Shown: positions 39,348-48,273 of the stretch, one piece after another
Position numbering within the stretch: position 1 is the first letter of the stretch
How the letters are laid out: every line of letters starts with the position of its first letter
NCBI GenBank assembly: GCA_963753955.1
Contig: CAVWEM010000010.1
Location: forward strand, 68,624-132,623
From: Methylumidiphilus sp963753955
GTDB taxonomy: Bacteria; Pseudomonadota; Gammaproteobacteria; Methylococcales; Methylococcaceae
Length of the DNA stretch: 64,000 nt
Reading direction: 5' to 3'
Notes under the pieces: generated by a model
Database searches by the model: none
What the model was told of the DNA's origin: nothing
The model's input: only the letters and a program-made list of their open reading frames with translations
Program-made: the position numbers and the translations under genes

Positions 39348-42300
39348 ATGATCCTAAACCGCTTCCATCCCGCCGTCGCCGCTTGGTTCCAGGAGACTTT
39401 CCCCGCTCCCACCGAATGCCAATCCCAAGCCTGGGAGGCGATCACGGACGGCAGGCATGCGCTCATCTCCGCGCCGACCGGATCGGGCAAGACCCTCGCC
39501 GCTTTCCTCTCCGCCATTGACGATCTGGTGCGCCTAGGCGTGGAGCAGCGTTTACAGGAAGCCACCCAAGTGCTTTACATCTCGCCCTTGAAGGCTCTCA
39601 GCAACGACATTGAAAAAAATCTGCGGCAGCCGCTCGAAGGCATAAGCCTCAAATTGTTCGAGGCGGGCCATACCCATGTGGCGATCCGCTGCCTGGTGCG
39701 CACCGGCGACACACCCACAGCAATCCGCACCGCGATGCTGAAGCAGCCGCCGCATATCCTGGTGACCACACCAGAGTCGGTGTACATCTTGCTGACTAGC
39801 GAAGGAGGCCGCAGGCTGTTGAAGTCGGTGCGCACGGTGATCGTGGACGAAATCCACGCGATCTTAGGGTCAAAGCGCGGCTCGCATCTGGCCTTGTCCC
39901 TGGAGCGCCTGGAACGGCTGACCGGCGGCGGGCTTAAGCGCATCGGCCTTTCGGCGACACAGAAGCCTATCGAAGAAGTAGCGAGGTTTTTGGTGGGCTG
40001 TAGGGCGGGCCTCAGCCCGCCAGTGCATGCCGACAGCCACCTCGCCGCACCGATAAGCAACGCAGCGCGTTGCGGCATGGGTTCCCAAGCGGCGCGTGGG
40101 AACCAGTATCCCGCCGATTGCCACATCATCGACACCGGCCACCTGCGTCGGCTTGATCTTGCCATCGAACTGCCCGACCAGCCCTTGGAGGCGGTGCTGT
40201 CCAACGAGGCGGCGAAATCCATCTATGAGCGCATGGCGGCGTTGATCGGGGAACACCGCACCACCCTGGTCTTCGTCAACACCCGCCGCATGGCCGAGCG
40301 CTTGGCGCGGGCCTTGAGCGAGCGCGTCGGCGAGGAGAACATCACCTCCCACCACGGCAGCCTGGCCCGCGAACAGCGCTTGTCCGCCGAATGCCGCTTG
40401 AAGGAAGGCAAGCTGAAAGCCTTGGTGGCAACGGCCTCTTTGGAATTGGGCATCGACGTGGGTGAAGTGGATTTGGTCTGCCAACTCGGCACCACCGGTT
40501 GCATCAGTACGTTTCTGCAACGGGTGGGCCGTTCCGGCCATTTCGCGGGCGGCACGCCGAAAGGCCGGATTTTCCCCACCAGCCGGGACGAACTGGTCGA
40601 GTGTCTGGCCTTGTTGGATGCCATCCGCCGCCGGGAGCTGGACGCGCTGCACATCCCGCGCCAGCCCTTGGATGTGCTGGCCCAGCAGATCGTCGCCATG
40701 GTTGCCTGCGAGGATAGTGACGAGGACGAGTTGTTCGAGACCGTGCGCCGGGCCTGGCCTTACCGGGAATTGCAACGCCGCGAGTTTGACGAAGTGGTGA
40801 AGATGCTAGCGGAGGGTTACCACACCCGGCGCGGCCAACGGGCGGCTTATCTGCACCGCGACGGCATCAACAAAAAGCTGATGGCGCGGAAAGGGGCGCG
40901 GCTGACCGCCATCACTTGCGGCGGCGCGATCCCGGACAATGCCGATTACCGGGTGATCCTGGAACCCTCGGGCGAATTCATCGGCACGGTGGACGAGGAT
41001 TTTGCCATCGAAAGCATGTCCGGTGACATCTTCCAACTCGGCAACACCAGTTGGAAGGTGTTGAAACTGGAAGCCGGGACTCTGCGGGTCGAAGACGCAA
41101 GAGGCCAGCCGCCCAGCATTCCATTCTGGTTCGGCGAAGCGCCGGGGCGCAGCCATGAGTTGTCGCTGGCGGTGTCGAGACTGCGGGTGGAGATTGCCGA
41201 ACACTTGCAATCTAAAGGGATAGCATCGCTCCCAGCGATGTTATCCCTAACAACCGACTGGCTCCAAAACACTTTGGACGTCTCACAAGATGCCGCCGAG
41301 CAGGCCGTCAACTACCTCGCCGCCGCCCACGCCGCTTTAGGCGTGATGCCCAGCTTCGACACCGTGGTCTTCGAGCGCTTCTTCGACGAATCCGGCGGGA
41401 TGCAATTCATCATCCACGCGCCTTTCGGTAGTCGCCTGAACCGCGCCTGGGGTCTGGCCCTGCGCAAGCGCTTTTGCCGGGGCTTCAATTTCGAGTTGCA
41501 GGCGGCGGCGACGGAAAATGCAGTGATCCTGTCATTAAGCACTTCGCATAGCTTCTCGCTGGAAGACGTGGCTAGATTTTTGAATTCCAAGACCGTCCGC
41601 GACTTGCTAGTCCAAGCCCTACTCGCCGCGCCGATGTTCAATGTGCGCTGGCGTTGGAACGCCGTGTGCGCCTTGGCCTTGCGGCGTTTCCAAGGCGGCA
41701 AGAAGACGCCGCCGCATTTGTTGCGGATGCAGGCGGAGGATTTGGTCGCCTGCCTCTTCCCCGACCAGCTCGCCTGTTTGGAGAACATCGTTGGCGACCG
41801 GCAGATTCCCGACCATCCTTTGGTTTACCAGACCATCGAAGACTGCCTGACCGAAGCCATGGACATCGACCGGCTCATCGAAACAATCCAGGGCATCGAA
41901 ACCGGGCGGATCAAAGTCGTCACCCGTGACTTGGTGGAACCCTCGCCGTTGGCGGCGGAGATCGTCAACAGCCGGGTTTACACCTTCCTCGACGGCGCAC
42001 CCCTGGAAGAACGCCGCACCCGCGCCGTCGCCAGCCGCCGCTTCCTCGATCCCGCGACCGCCTCCGACCTGGGCCGCTTGGACGAGGCCGCCATCGCCCG
42101 CGTCCGCGAGGAAGCTTGGCCGGAAGCTTCCGACCGGGAGGAACTGCACGACGCTTTGAATATGACGGGGTATATCCATCATCCCGGCGAAACCCTCCAC
42201 TCTCCTTTTGGGGAGAGCGAAGCAAGGGGGGCGGAGCCGGCTGGGGGTGAAGGCCAGTCGCTTCCCTCTCCCTGTGGGAGAGGGGTTGTGGGTGAGGGGG

Positions 42301-43925
42301 ATTGGCAAGCCTGGTTCACCCAACTCGCCGCATTAGGCCGCACCGCCGCTTTGCCCCTGCCCACGGGCGAATTGTGGATCGCCGCCGAGCGCTGGCCGCA
42401 ATTCCGCATCCTCTATCCTGGACTGATTCCACAGCCCGAGTTGAAGCTGCCGCCGGAATTGGACCAACAAACCTGGGAACCCGAAACCGCCTTGGCGGAA
42501 ATTCTCCGCGCCCGGCTCGGCGCTTTGGGGCCGGTGGAAGCAGGACAGATCGCCGCGCAAATGAACCTGCCCGAGAACCAAATCGAACTGGCCCTGTTGC
42601 GGCTGGAAGCCGAAGGCTTGATCCTGCGCGGCCAGTTCACAAACTTCCCTCTCCCCGATCTCGAAAGCCCCTCTCCCTCTGGGAGAGGGTTGGGTGAGGG
42701 TCTTGGAGAGTGGCCGGGGAAGAGGGCCGAATGGTGCGAACGCCGCCTGCTCGCCCGCATCCACCATTACACCATCAACCGTCTGCGTCAGGAAATCGAG
42801 CCGGTCGCCACCGCCGATTTCCTGCGCTTCCTGTTCCGCTGGCAGCGGGTGCTGCCGGACACTCGCGGCGAAGGCCCGGATGCCTTGGCCGCCGTGCTGG
42901 AACAATTGGAAGGCTTTGAAACCGCCGCCGTGGCTTGGGAAAGCGACCTCCTGCCCTCGCGTTTGCACCGCTACGACCCAGCTTGGCTGGATGCCCTATG
43001 CCTGTCCGGGAAATATGTCTGGGCCAGACTGACCCCGGCCCAATCCGCCTTGACACCCGTAAAAGCCAGTCCCATCACCCTGCTGCAACGCCGCCGCGCC
43101 GCCACCTGGCGAAGCTTGCGCACGGAGGTCAGCGAGGTGGAGATCAGCGGCAGCGCCCGGCGGGTTTACGACGTGTTGCAAGCCCAAGGCGCTTCTTTCT
43201 TCGAGGAATTGGCGGAAGGCTCCGGCATGCTCAATACCCAGGTGGAAACCGCCCTGGCCGAGCTGGTCGCCAAGGGCTTGGCAAACTCCGACAGCTTCAA
43301 GGGCTTGCGGGCGCTGCTAATGCCCGAAGACAAGAAGCGCCGCTACCGAGGCATCAACCCCTTTGGCATTGAAGACGCCGGAAGATGGTCATTGACAGCC
43401 CTCACCCCTAACCCCTCTCCCGAAGGGAGAGGGGTTAGGGGTGAGGGTTCTGCCGTCGAGCACATCGCTGCCATCCTCCTGCGCCGCTATGGCGTCCTCT
43501 TCCGCGCCTTGCTGGCGAGGGAAACCGCCGCCCCGCCTTGGCAGGATTTGCTAAAGGTTTATCGGAAACTGGAGGCGCGTGGGGAAATACGCGGCGGGCG
43601 CTTCGTTGCCGGCCATTACGGCGAGCAATTCGCCCTGCCGGAAGCGGTGGAGGGTTTGCGGGCCATCCGCAAACGGCCCGACCCGGAAGAAATCTGCGCC
43701 GTCAGCGCCGCCGACCCGCTCAACTTGGTGGGCATCATCACCCCTGGCCCCAAACTCCCCGCCGTCCACGGTAACCGGGTTTTATACAAGGCCGGCGTAC
43801 CGCTGGCTGTTTTGTCGGGCAAGGAAATGCGCTGGTTGGGGGAAGCCACGGAAGAGAACGAATGGGACATCAAAAACCAATTGATCCGCCGCCAGATGCC
43901 GCCGCAGTTGAAAGCTTATCTTTAA
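39348..43925 (+). CDS. lhr: Lhr-type large ATP-dependent helicase with in-frame repeat insertions
   Basis: A 1525-residue superfamily 2 helicase. Motif I is APTGSGKTLAAFL (about residues 43-55), motif II VDEIHAILGSKRG, and later HHGSLAREQRLSAE, ATASLELGIDVGEVD and LQRVGRSGH (motif VI). A DEAD/H-associated domain and winged-helix Lhr core follow (DYRVILEPSGEFIGTVDEDF; SMSGDIFQLGNTSWKVL). Lhr unwinds RNA:DNA and DNA in repair. At least five palindromic repeats lie in frame: about 40004-40104, 41217-41247, 42190-42300, 42668-42710 and 43400-43445, giving odd peptides such as SPSGRGLGEG. The protein stays open throughout. Confidence 0.9.
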   Translation: MILNRFHPAVAAWFQETFPAPTECQSQAWEAITDGRHALISAPTGSGKTLAAFLSAIDDLVRLGVEQRLQEATQVLYISPLKALSNDIEKNLRQPLEGISLKLFEAGHTHVAIRCLVRTGDTPTAIRTAMLKQPPHILVTTPESVYILLTSEGGRRLLKSVRTVIVDEIHAILGSKRGSHLALSLERLERLTGGGLKRIGLSATQKPIEEVARFLVGCRAGLSPPVHADSHLAAPISNAARCGMGSQAARGNQYPADCHIIDTGHLRRLDLAIELPDQPLEAVLSNEAAKSIYERMAALIGEHRTTLVFVNTRRMAERLARALSERVGEENITSHHGSLAREQRLSAECRLKEGKLKALVATASLELGIDVGEVDLVCQLGTTGCISTFLQRVGRSGHFAGGTPKGRIFPTSRDELVECLALLDAIRRRELDALHIPRQPLDVLAQQIVAMVACEDSDEDELFETVRRAWPYRELQRREFDEVVKMLAEGYHTRRGQRAAYLHRDGINKKLMARKGARLTAITCGGAIPDNADYRVILEPSGEFIGTVDEDFAIESMSGDIFQLGNTSWKVLKLEAGTLRVEDARGQPPSIPFWFGEAPGRSHELSLAVSRLRVEIAEHLQSKGIASLPAMLSLTTDWLQNTLDVSQDAAEQAVNYLAAAHAALGVMPSFDTVVFERFFDESGGMQFIIHAPFGSRLNRAWGLALRKRFCRGFNFELQAAATENAVILSLSTSHSFSLEDVARFLNSKTVRDLLVQALLAAPMFNVRWRWNAVCALALRRFQGGKKTPPHLLRMQAEDLVACLFPDQLACLENIVGDRQIPDHPLVYQTIEDCLTEAMDIDRLIETIQGIETGRIKVVTRDLVEPSPLAAEIVNSRVYTFLDGAPLEERRTRAVASRRFLDPATASDLGRLDEAAIARVREEAWPEASDREELHDALNMTGYIHHPGETLHSPFGESEARGAEPAGGEGQSLPSPCGRGVVGEGDWQAWFTQLAALGRTAALPLPTGELWIAAERWPQFRILYPGLIPQPELKLPPELDQQTWEPETALAEILRARLGALGPVEAGQIAAQMNLPENQIELALLRLEAEGLILRGQFTNFPLPDLESPSPSGRGLGEGLGEWPGKRAEWCERRLLARIHHYTINRLRQEIEPVATADFLRFLFRWQRVLPDTRGEGPDALAAVLEQLEGFETAAVAWESDLLPSRLHRYDPAWLDALCLSGKYVWARLTPAQSALTPVKASPITLLQRRRAATWRSLRTEVSEVEISGSARRVYDVLQAQGASFFEELAEGSGMLNTQVETALAELVAKGLANSDSFKGLRALLMPEDKKRRYRGINPFGIEDAGRWSLTALTPNPSPEGRGVRGEGSAVEHIAAILLRRYGVLFRALLARETAAPPWQDLLKVYRKLEARGEIRGGRFVAGHYGEQFALPEAVEGLRAIRKRPDPEEICAVSAADPLNLVGIITPGPKLPAVHGNRVLYKAGVPLAVLSGKEMRWLGEATEENEWDIKNQLIRRQMPPQLKAYL
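40004..40104. repeat. Two palindromes inside lhr
   Basis: GGCGGGC-N4-GCCCGCC at 40004-40021 and GGTTCCCA ... TGGGAACC at 40080-40104. They encode CRAGLSPP and GSQAARGNQYP, which interrupt the usual helicase linker between LVG and DCHIIDTGHLRRLDL. Confidence 0.75.
41217..41247. repeat. GGGATAACATCGCT-family palindrome inside lhr
   Basis: GGGATAGCATCGCT at 41217-41230 and AGCGATGTTATCCC at 41234-41247, one mismatch. It is the same element as the one just after lhr (43924-43966). It encodes KGIASLPAMLSL in frame. Confidence 0.8.
42190..42300. repeat. Two REP-like units inside lhr
   Basis: CTCTCC-N8-GGAGAG at about 42199 and CCCTCTCCCTGTGGGAGAGG at about 42267, followed by GGGTGAGGGG. They encode LHSPFGESEARG and SLPSPCGRGVVGEG in frame. 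Confidence 0.75.
42668..42710. repeat. REP-like unit inside lhr
   Basis: CCCCTCTCCCTCTGGGAGAG followed by GGTTGGGTGAGGGT. It encodes SPSGRGLGEGLG in frame, almost the same peptide as at the end of ThpR. Confidence 0.8.
43400..43445. repeat. Long REP-like palindrome inside lhr
   Basis: CCCTCACCCCTAACCCCTCT on the left is mirrored by AGAGGGGTTAGGGGTGAGGG on the right, a near-perfect 24-base stem around CCCGAAGGG. It encodes LTPNPSPEGRGVRGEG in frame. Confidence 0.85.
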
Positions 43926-43966
43926 ATAAGGGATAACATCGCTTGAAGCGATGTTATCCCTTATTT
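43924..43966. terminator. Perfect 20-bp palindrome between lhr and mobA
   Basis: AAATAAGGGATAACATCGCT at 43924-43943, a 3-base loop TGA, and its exact complement at 43947-43966. It lies between the convergent lhr and mobA genes. It overlaps the lhr stop and supplies the TAA stop of mobA, and could end transcription from both sides. Confidence 0.75.
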
Positions 43967-44571
43967 GGGAAATACTGGACGCATGTGGCCTCCAACTCCG
44001 CCAATTCCTCCGGCGTGTTGACATTGGCAAACAGTTCGGGCCGGTCGCCATAATCGGCCAAGGCCAGACGGCGCGACCTCAACCAGGTTTCCACCTTGCG
44101 CTGGCCGCTGGCGAGATAATCCGCCAGATCGTCGGCCAGGCGGCGTTGGGCGAGCAGAAACACCGGATGCATCCTTTCGCCATCATGGGCCGCGCAGATC
44201 TCGGCCCCCTCTTCCAGCATCTTGGCGTATAAACGTCCTAACAGCCTGCCGTCGATCAGAGGACAGTCGCAAGGAACCGTCAGCACATAATCCGTGCTTG
44301 AAGCCCGCATGGCACTAAGCAAGCCGGCCAGTGGGCCGTCGGAGGTGTCGGTCGGATCGGCGATGACCGAATAGCCGAAGCGGGCATATTCCTGTCCATT
44401 GCGGTTGGTGTTGACGAGAATGGTGCCGACGGTTTGTTTCAAGGCGTCCAGGGCATAAGCGACCAAGGGGTGGCCGCGAAATTCCACCAGCCCCTTGTCC
44501 ACGCCGCCCATGCGCCGCGCCCGGCCTCCGGCCAGCACGACGCCGGTGATCTTGGCTCTATCGTCTATCAT
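43954..44571 (-). CDS. mobA: Molybdenum cofactor guanylyltransferase MobA
   Basis: A 205-residue nucleotidyltransferase. It joins GMP to molybdopterin to make the MGD cofactor. The N-terminal VVLAGGRARRMGGVDKGLVE is the diagnostic GTP/Mg site, followed by LTVPCDCPLIDGRLL (metal-binding Asp). The start is ATG at 44571; a GTG lies six bases earlier. The last residues (PNKG) come from the palindrome. It links in function to the mod operon at the left end of the window. Confidence 0.92.
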   Translation of the reverse strand: MIDDRAKITGVVLAGGRARRMGGVDKGLVEFRGHPLVAYALDALKQTVGTILVNTNRNGQEYARFGYSVIADPTDTSDGPLAGLLSAMRASSTDYVLTVPCDCPLIDGRLLGRLYAKMLEEGAEICAAHDGERMHPVFLLAQRRLADDLADYLASGQRKVETWLRSRRLALADYGDRPELFANVNTPEELAELEATCVQYFPNKG

Positions 44572-44629
44572 CGTCACTCTCTACAATGGCGCTAGGTTCA
44601 CACAACACTAAAACCCGACCGACAAGTCC

Positions 44630-45088
44630 ATGCCCCGCTTCGTCCGCCTGTTGCCCGTCCTCCTGCTGGTTTTCCTGTCGGCCTGCGCCGGGCGGCAAGC
44701 CAAACCACCGGAAGCATGGTATCAGGCGACCACACACAAACCCTACGCCGACGTGCTGGCCGAGTTGGAATTGGCCATCACCGAGAACAATTTTCGCATC
44801 ACCGGACACAACCACATCGGCAGCGTGATCCGCCAGCGCGACAACATCGTCTTTCCCGACTACGACACTTTCCAGTTCTGCAACCTGACCCTAGCCCGGC
44901 AGATGCTGGAAATCTCCCCCGCCGCCGTGGCCTATATGCCCTGCAACATCGCGGTGCGCTCGGAAAACGGCCAGGTAGTCATCACCTCCCATTTGCTGCC
45001 CACCGACGGGCCGGACGAAAAACTCAACGCCTTCTTCCGGGGCTTGAACGAGAAGCTGAAAAAGATCGTGGATTTTGCAGCCGAGTAG
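44630..45088 (+). CDS. DUF302-type lipoprotein
   Basis: A 152-residue product with a signal peptide and lipobox LSAC (VLLLVFLSACAGRQAK). The rest matches DUF302: YADVLAELELAITENNFRIT, RQRDNIVFPDYDTFQFCN, YMPCNIAVRSENGQ, and a C-terminal helix. DUF302 proteins are small alpha/beta domains of unknown role, often with oxidases or metal systems. It is divergent from mobA and starts a plus-strand run of three envelope genes. Confidence 0.75.
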   Translation: MPRFVRLLPVLLLVFLSACAGRQAKPPEAWYQATTHKPYADVLAELELAITENNFRITGHNHIGSVIRQRDNIVFPDYDTFQFCNLTLARQMLEISPAAVAYMPCNIAVRSENGQVVITSHLLPTDGPDEKLNAFFRGLNEKLKKIVDFAAE

Positions 45089-45200
45089 GCGAGCAAGCCG
45101 GGATAAGCCTGCAAGCTGCGTGAAATCGCAAGCATTGCCACACACCTGCACCCTGCCCTATCATCGCCACCACTTCACAACAACAAGAAGCCTCAAAACC

Positions 45201-45632
45201 ATGAAACTAAATCCCATCATATTGTTGCTAGTCCCCACGCTGTTAAGCGGCTGCGCTGGCACCACCGCCAAGCCGCCCGTGGCCGCGCAAGCCACAGCCC
45301 CGGCCCCCGCCGCCCCCGCCAACGACTTCCCCACCCTGACCCGCGTCGAATACGTGTTGAACTGCATGCAGGAGAAAGGCGGCAAGAATTACGACAACCT
45401 CTACCACTGCGTCTGCGCCGTGGATCATATCGCAGCCCAGATGCCGCACGAAGAGTTCATGCAGGCGCAGACGTTTGAAACCAACAAGAATCTGGCCGGC
45501 GAACGTGGCGGCGTGTTCCGCGACCCACCGCAATCCAAGATACTACGCGACAAATTAAAGGCTGTGAGCGATGAAGCCATCGCCGCCTGTTTCCCCAACG
45601 GCGGCAAAGTCTCCGCCCCCAAAACAAAGTGA
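45201..45632 (+). CDS. Putative lipoprotein of unknown function
   Basis: A 143-residue product with start at MKLNPIILLLVPTLLSGCAG (lipobox LSGC), an Ala/Pro linker, and a compact domain with four Cys (YVLNCMQEKGG, YHCVCAVDHI, AACFPNGG). The upstream in-frame codons from 45075 are not used because the lipobox fixes the N-terminus. The Cys pattern suggests disulfides or metal or heme contact in the periplasm. No family recognised. It overlaps the next gene's upstream region. Confidence 0.6.
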   Translation: MKLNPIILLLVPTLLSGCAGTTAKPPVAAQATAPAPAAPANDFPTLTRVEYVLNCMQEKGGKNYDNLYHCVCAVDHIAAQMPHEEFMQAQTFETNKNLAGERGGVFRDPPQSKILRDKLKAVSDEAIAACFPNGGKVSAPKTK

Positions 45633-45637
45633 GCGCC

Positions 45638-46562
45638 ATGTGGAATTTTAACTTGTTGGCGGCCACCCGCACCGTCGAAGCGGCCATGCCGTTCATACTC
45701 TACCGGCTGGCGGTGTGCCTGGGCATCGCAGTGGCCTCCTTGTTTGCCGCGCTGGCCGGCGCGGGTACTTTCATCGCCTTCACCTCGTTCTCCGCCAAGC
45801 CGGGCAGCGTGGCGAGTTTCGGCGCGGCGCTGGGCTTGGCTGCCTTCGGCTATCTGCTCTACCGCTTCCGCGCCGTCCTGTTTTTCAATATCAAGGCCGG
45901 CCATCTGGCCCTGCTGGCGAAACTGGCCCAAGGCGAAAAGCTGCCCCAAGGCAAAGCGCAGATCGACTTGCGCCAAACAACAGACCGCGCAGATCTTCCC
46001 CAGCGCAAGCGGTTTCCAGGAAATCAACGAGGCGGCCAGCCAGGTGCTGCAAGCGTTGCCCGCCCGGCATTGCCCCTTCCTGGGTAGCCTAGCCAACAAA
46101 AGACTTGCTGCCTTCCTAGGCCGTTTGGCCGGCTGGCAGGCGCAAACCGGCGACCAGGCGCTGCTGAGTCTGTGCTTTGCCGACGGACAGGCAAATCCTT
46201 GGCGAGCCGTCCGCATCGGCTTGATCGCACATGTCAGCCATTTCGACACCCTGTGGAAAAACCGTTTGCTTTTGTTGGCGTTTGAATATCTGGGGCTGCT
46301 GGCCGCTTACGCGGCGATGCTCTATCCGGCAGACAGCGTCGCGGTGATGCTGCCGGTTGACGTAGGCGTGTGGCGCTATGTGTTCGCCTTGATTTTCGCC
46401 TGGAGCCTGAAAGCCGCCTTCCTCGAACCCATCGCCACGACAGCGCTGGCCGGTTTATATTTCGATCTGGCCAAGCAGGAAAGCGGCGCGGGCGAGGCGG
46501 AAGCGCAAGAACTAGAAGCCTGGTCCGAGGCATTTAGAAAAATCGGAGAAAAGGCGGCTTGA
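45638..46562 (+). CDS. Membrane protein of unknown function, frameshifted
   Basis: Two frames (45638-45970 and 45970-46562) form one product of about 307 residues. Two membrane segments lie in the N-terminal part (LAVCLGIAVASLFAALAGAG; FGAALGLAAFGYLLYRF) and two or three in the C-terminal part (LLLLAFEYLGLLAAYAAMLY; YVFALIFAWSLKAAFLEPIA). A soluble loop of about 130 residues sits between. The indel is near 45970. It starts six bases after the lipoprotein gene, so they are probably one operon. Confidence 0.65.
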
Positions 46563-46722
46563 ACGTGTTGGAATTCGTTGAATGTCGGCGTTGCGGCCAA
46601 TTCCGGTCATTGACCCCATGATCTTGAACGGCTCTTCCCTGATCGATAGCAGCCCGTTGTTTAATCGGGAGGTGGGTTTAATTGATTTATTAAGTATGGT
46701 AGAGCATAAAATTTTCAAGCTT

Positions 46723-46811
46723 AGGACTTACGCAGACCCACCATATGTTGTGCATCAAGCACATGAAAAACTCTACAGATTGTGGTTTTAAGCCCGTTTT
46801 GCGTAAGTCCT
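46723..46811. mobile_element. MITE inside IS1, ends of the IS701-like element
   Basis: An 89-base segment with inverted ends AGGACTTACGCA, identical to the 12-base ends of the IS at 31389-32547. It sits in the IS1 leader at AAGCTT, which is present on both sides but only once in copy 1, so it is a target duplication of 5-6 bases. No coding capacity. Confidence 0.85.
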
Positions 46812-46835
46812 AAAGCTTCTTAGGCAACCATTCCA

Positions 46836-47567
46836 ATGGCGTATCAAATTGTTTTGTGCAAGTATTGCAACAGTTCCGAGGTTGTCCGTTACGGCACCCA
46901 AAGCGGTCGTTCCCGGTTTCGCTGCAAGGAGTGCGGGCGAATATTCAAGACCGACTGCGTGTACCGGGCCTACGAGCCTGGCGTCAAAGACCAGATTGTG
47001 GACATTGCCATGAACGGCGGCGGCATCCGGGATACTGCGCGCATTCTGGGTATCGGCAAAAACACCGTCATTTCCACGCTAAAAAAAAGCTCCGCTGAAG
47101 TGGTCGCCGTGAACCCTTACATCGGTACGCGTGAGATCGCCGTCGAAATCAGGCATCCCCTTGATTCTCCAATGGATGTTCAGGCAGACGAGCAATGGAG
47201 CTACGTCGGCGACAAAAAGAACCAACGCTGGCTCCGGTATGCCATCGATGCCGTGACAGGCTGTGTCCTGTCGTTCGTTTTCGGGCGGCGCCAAGATGCG
47301 GTGTGCGAGCAATTGATCTCAAATTTGAAGGCATTCAATATCCGGACCTATTACACAGACGATTGGGGCAGCTATTCCGCACTCATCCCTAAAGACAAGC
47401 ACGTCATTGGCAAGCAGCATGCTCAAAAAATAGAAAACAAAAACCTTTTGTTGCGAACCCGGATCAAGCGATTGACGCGCAAAACGATCTGCTTTTCAAA
47501 ATTGGAAGCACTTCACGACACGGTGATAGGGTTGTTTATAAATAGATACTGCTTTCAATCTCAATAA
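46836..47567 (+). CDS. IS1 transposase, single fused frame
   Basis: A 243-residue InsAB-like protein in one frame: zinc-finger and HTH part, then the DDE domain (DEQWSYVGDKKNQRW, YYTDDWGSYSALIP). The run at 47081-47088 has eight A where copy 1 has seven. A fused frame makes transposase without frameshifting. It also reads DEQW where copy 1 has DEPW. Confidence 0.92.
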   Translation: MAYQIVLCKYCNSSEVVRYGTQSGRSRFRCKECGRIFKTDCVYRAYEPGVKDQIVDIAMNGGGIRDTARILGIGKNTVISTLKKSSAEVVAVNPYIGTREIAVEIRHPLDSPMDVQADEQWSYVGDKKNQRWLRYAIDAVTGCVLSFVFGRRQDAVCEQLISNLKAFNIRTYYTDDWGSYSALIPKDKHVIGKQHAQKIENKNLLLRTRIKRLTRKTICFSKLEALHDTVIGLFINRYCFQSQ

Positions 47568-47745
47568 ATCAATTAAACCCACCACCGTTTAATCGCAAAA
47601 ACCAAGGTCTATCATTGTTGATGAGCGTCGAATTCTGACCACCCGTTTGCATTGAATTTTGACCGGGGGTGGGAAGCCGGACGGGAGGCATCCGGCTGTG
47701 GACAAGCCTACTGGGATTTGGCCTTTCCGGTAGCCGCTTTGGCTT

Positions 47746-48273
47746 CAAAAGGGTTCTTCGTTTTCCTCCTTCGGTTTCCCTTGTTTGGCATTTTCCCGCT
47801 GCTGGATGCGGGCCTTTGCCGTTTCCGGGCTGTGCCCGAAGCGGTAGGATTCGTTGCCGGTCTCGATGATGTGGCAGTGGCGGGTCAGCCGGTCCAGAAG
47901 GGCGGTGGCCATCTTGGCATCGCTGGACACGCCGGGCCATCCGGCGAAGGCCAGGTCGGCCGTGACGATCACGCCGGTGTTCTCGTAGGGCTTGGACGGC
48001 GGGTGGAACAACAGCGCCCCGCCGGCCTGTGAGAATGGCAGGTAGCCCAGTCCGTCGAGGGATGGCCAGGCCGCGGTGGACGGGGAACCTGGCCGGCCTT
48101 GGCTGGTAGCGGATCGAACGGACGCCCCGGTCGGCGTGCTCCGCCTCCAGGAGCGGACGGACCACCCCTTCGCAGATTTGCAGGTTTGCTGTGCCCGCGC
48201 CCGCCATCCCGGCCCGGCATTGGGCCCTGCCGCAGAGCTTGGGCTCTTTGAGCTTTTTGACGGTGTCAGCCAT
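47746..48273 (-). pseudogene. istB remnant (IS21 helper ATPase)
   Basis: Starts MADTVKKLKEPKLCGRAQC, then TANLQICEGVVRPLLEAEHA and FPVHRGLA. It then jumps to LDGLGYLPFSQAGGALLF and HCHIIETGNESYRFGHS in another frame. About 100 residues with the Walker A and B motifs are missing between, so it cannot work as an ATPase. Confidence 0.75.

Larger units (their letters stand above)
46668..47586 (+). mobile_element. IS1-family insertion sequence, copy 2, carrying a MITE
   Basis: A 919-base element with the same ends as copy 1 (GGAGGTGGGTTTAATTG) and a perfect 9-base target duplication GTTTAATCG at 46659-46667 and 47587-47595. It is 97 bases longer than copy 1. The difference is a MITE plus its target duplication in the leader, and one extra A in the slip run. 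Confidence 0.93.
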
